Source of the DNA: an uncultured Emergencia sp.
GTDB taxonomy: Bacteria > Bacillota > Clostridia > Peptostreptococcales > Anaerovoracaceae
Length of the DNA stretch: 7,489 nt
Reading direction: 5' to 3'
Assembly (NCBI GenBank): GCA_937997955.1
Contig: CALLDR010000195.1
Location: forward strand, 1 to 7,489
Both the position numbers and the translations under genes were made by a program. This document shows positions 6,214-7,489 of the stretch, piece after piece. The first letter of the stretch is position 1, and each line of letters begins with the position of its first letter. Under the pieces are notes generated by a model. It was given only the letters and a program-made list of their open reading frames with translations, did no database searches and was not told the DNA's origin.

Positions 6214-7489
6214 TTAGAATCTGTATGAAACCTGAAACATGCCGTTGGTTCCATAAGCGTAATATTTCTTGGGGTTGTGTGGGAACTGGTAAGTTCTTGT
6301 TACGCCTTTTCCACTTTCGGTTGTGTAGAAGCTTGACCGGCTCTGCTCGTAGCCGCCTGTGACGATGCGCCGGTTGTTCAAGATGTTGGTCACCATGAGG
6401 TTGAAGTTCAACTGTCCCTTCTTCAGGCGGAAGCTCTTGCCGATGCTGCCGTCCAACATGAAACCACCATTGCCTTTCGCTTGATCCGGGACGAGGTCGT
6501 TGCCTTCGTTGTCCGTGTCGTTTCTGTCGTGTAGTATGTTCTTATATCGGGAGCTTGGTGAATAGGACAGGTAGATTCGGTCGTAGTAGTTTCCATTCAA
6601 ATCGACGTACCATCCGTTCTGATGATAGCTCAGTCCGATGCTTGCGGCCGTCAAGGGTGTGCCTGCTTCGCGCATGTTCTTATTCAATACGATGTCGTCG
6701 GTATAGGTTGCCCGCGTTGAGTTGAGGTAGCGTACCTTAGCATTGTTGATGTTCTTGGCCTCGCTCCAGGTACCGATGGTCTTCAGGTCCAGGTACGATG
6801 CCAACTTGAATCGTGCGCCCAGCTCTACGCCGTATGCCTCTTTCTCGATACCTGTCATGGAAACGTACGAGAACGAGTTGATGTCATCTAAGTAGAAATT
6901 CTGCCATTCGGTGACGCGATTCATCCTGTTGTAGTAAGCGTTCACGTTGGCGTGCACCCATGCGTTCTGATACTGATAGCCCAATTCGCTGCTGAAGATG
7001 CGCTCGTTCTTCAAGTCTAGTACAAAGTCGTTGTTCATTTCGGGCGAAGCAAATGCGGTGCGTGCCATGGGTGCACGCCATTCATATCCTGCTCCAATGG
7101 ACAGCACGTTGCCCCTGCCGGCGTCTAAGGTGAGTCCGGCTTTGCCGCCACCATCCAAGAATTTGGCCCGTCCGCTCTTGCCATACGAGTTGTTGGCAAA
7201 CATGCCGTTGCGCATATAGCCTTCTCGTTGCATGTCGGTTGCGCCGATTTTTCCAGCCACCATCAAGTGCCAGCGTCCCAGTGTGGCCAAATAATTGGTC
7301 CAAGCCTGTGCTTTGTTGATGATGATGTCGTAATCGTAGCCAAACTTGTCGCCTTTGCCAACCAGTCTTCCGGCACGGTCTGCCCCCATGGTATTCAGGT
7401 CATACTGCACCGCATCGCTGCCGGCAGGATATTTACCTAGTGCGTAAGTGTTGATATTGTGGTAGCTCTGGGCACCCAACAGGTCTTCT
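6214..7489 (-). CDS. TonB-dependent outer-membrane receptor, C-terminal half (5' end outside window)
   Basis: The frame is open to the window edge; the TTG at 7479 is internal, so the start lies outside. The visible 424 or so residues consist of alternating amphipathic beta strands rich in Tyr, Trp and Asn with polar loops, for example GAGYEWRAP, ELGYQYQNAWVHANVNAYYN, VELGARFKL, SIGLSYHQNGWYVDLNGNYY and LNFNLMVTNILNNR. The protein ends in MFQVSYRF, the aromatic C-terminal strand recognised by the BAM complex. Full TonB receptors of Bacteroidota are usually 700-1000 residues, so the plug domain, TonB box and first strands are missing here. The family imports ligands across the outer membrane using TonB/ExbBD energy. 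The gene leads the two lipoprotein genes in what looks like one operon. It lacks obvious SusC signature sequence in the visible part and no SusD gene follows, so this is more likely a non-SusC type. The substrate is unknown. Confidence 0.9.
   Translation of the reverse strand, partial: EDLLGAQSYHNINTYALGKYPAGSDAVQYDLNTMGADRAGRLVGKGDKFGYDYDIIINKAQAWTNYLATLGRWHLMVAGKIGATDMQREGYMRNGMFANNSYGKSGRAKFLDGGGKAGLTLDAGRGNVLSIGAGYEWRAPMARTAFASPEMNNDFVLDLKNERIFSSELGYQYQNAWVHANVNAYYNRMNRVTEWQNFYLDDINSFSYVSMTGIEKEAYGVELGARFKLASYLDLKTIGTWSEAKNINNAKVRYLNSTRATYTDDIVLNKNMREAGTPLTAASIGLSYHQNGWYVDLNGNYYDRIYLSYSPSSRYKNILHDRNDTDNEGNDLVPDQAKGNGGFMLDGSIGKSFRLKKGQLNFNLMVTNILNNRRIVTGGYEQSRSSFYTTESGKGVTRTYQFPHNPKKYYAYGTNGMFQVSYRF

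Noticed and set aside
7477..7479. TTG as the start codon of the TonB receptor
   Set aside because: The frame stays open upstream to the window edge and the visible part begins inside the barrel, so the gene is simply truncated by the window.

Overview
The window reads as two unrelated pieces of bacterial DNA joined near position 3.73 kb. Positions 1 to about 3.73 kb look like a gut Bacillota (Clostridia, probably Lachnospiraceae). Genes there have Shine-Dalgarno sites (AGGAG, AAAGGAG), near-consensus sigma-A promoters (TTGACA-17-TATGAT, TTGACG-18-TATACT) and a GC-rich hairpin terminator. Positions from about 3.75 kb to the end look like Bacteroidota (Prevotella-like). They carry lipoproteins with LxxC lipoboxes followed by acidic residues, domain families largely confined to Bacteroidota, a TonB-dependent receptor, A-rich gene starts without Shine-Dalgarno sites, and an A-tract/stem/T-tract bidirectional terminator. 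The taxonomic labels come from recognising families and signals, not from a search.

Layout of the left half: the C-terminal part of a tetratricopeptide-repeat protein (+) is followed without a gap by hflX (+), a ribosome-associated GTPase. hflX ends at a strong hairpin terminator. A convergent gene (-) for a class I adenylate-forming acyl-CoA synthetase ends at the far side of that hairpin. Upstream of the synthetase is a 322-bp intergenic region with its own promoter and, about 90 bp away, a divergent promoter pointing right. Each predicted start site has a related TTTAACG-type operator-like sequence just downstream. The gene that the rightward promoter should serve is absent. Positions 3588-3651 show nothing further that I can name.

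Layout of the right half, all on the minus strand and read from right to left: the C-terminal half of a TonB-dependent outer-membrane receptor (cut by the window edge), then 15 bp later a DUF5689-type OB-fold lipoprotein, then 95 bp later a second lipoprotein with two tandem OB-fold (DUF6359-like) modules and a C-terminal jelly-roll (choice-of-anchor J) domain, then a terminator that overlaps its stop codon. This looks like the end of one operon encoding an outer-membrane import complex: a receptor barrel with two surface-exposed accessory lipoproteins. The substrate cannot be read from the sequence; the OB folds make nucleic acid or an oligosaccharide conceivable.

The two halves do not appear to work together. 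The simplest explanation of the junction is a chimeric metagenomic assembly or cloning join. A recent cross-phylum insertion is the less likely alternative. I found no RNA gene, CRISPR array, insertion sequence or phage gene.
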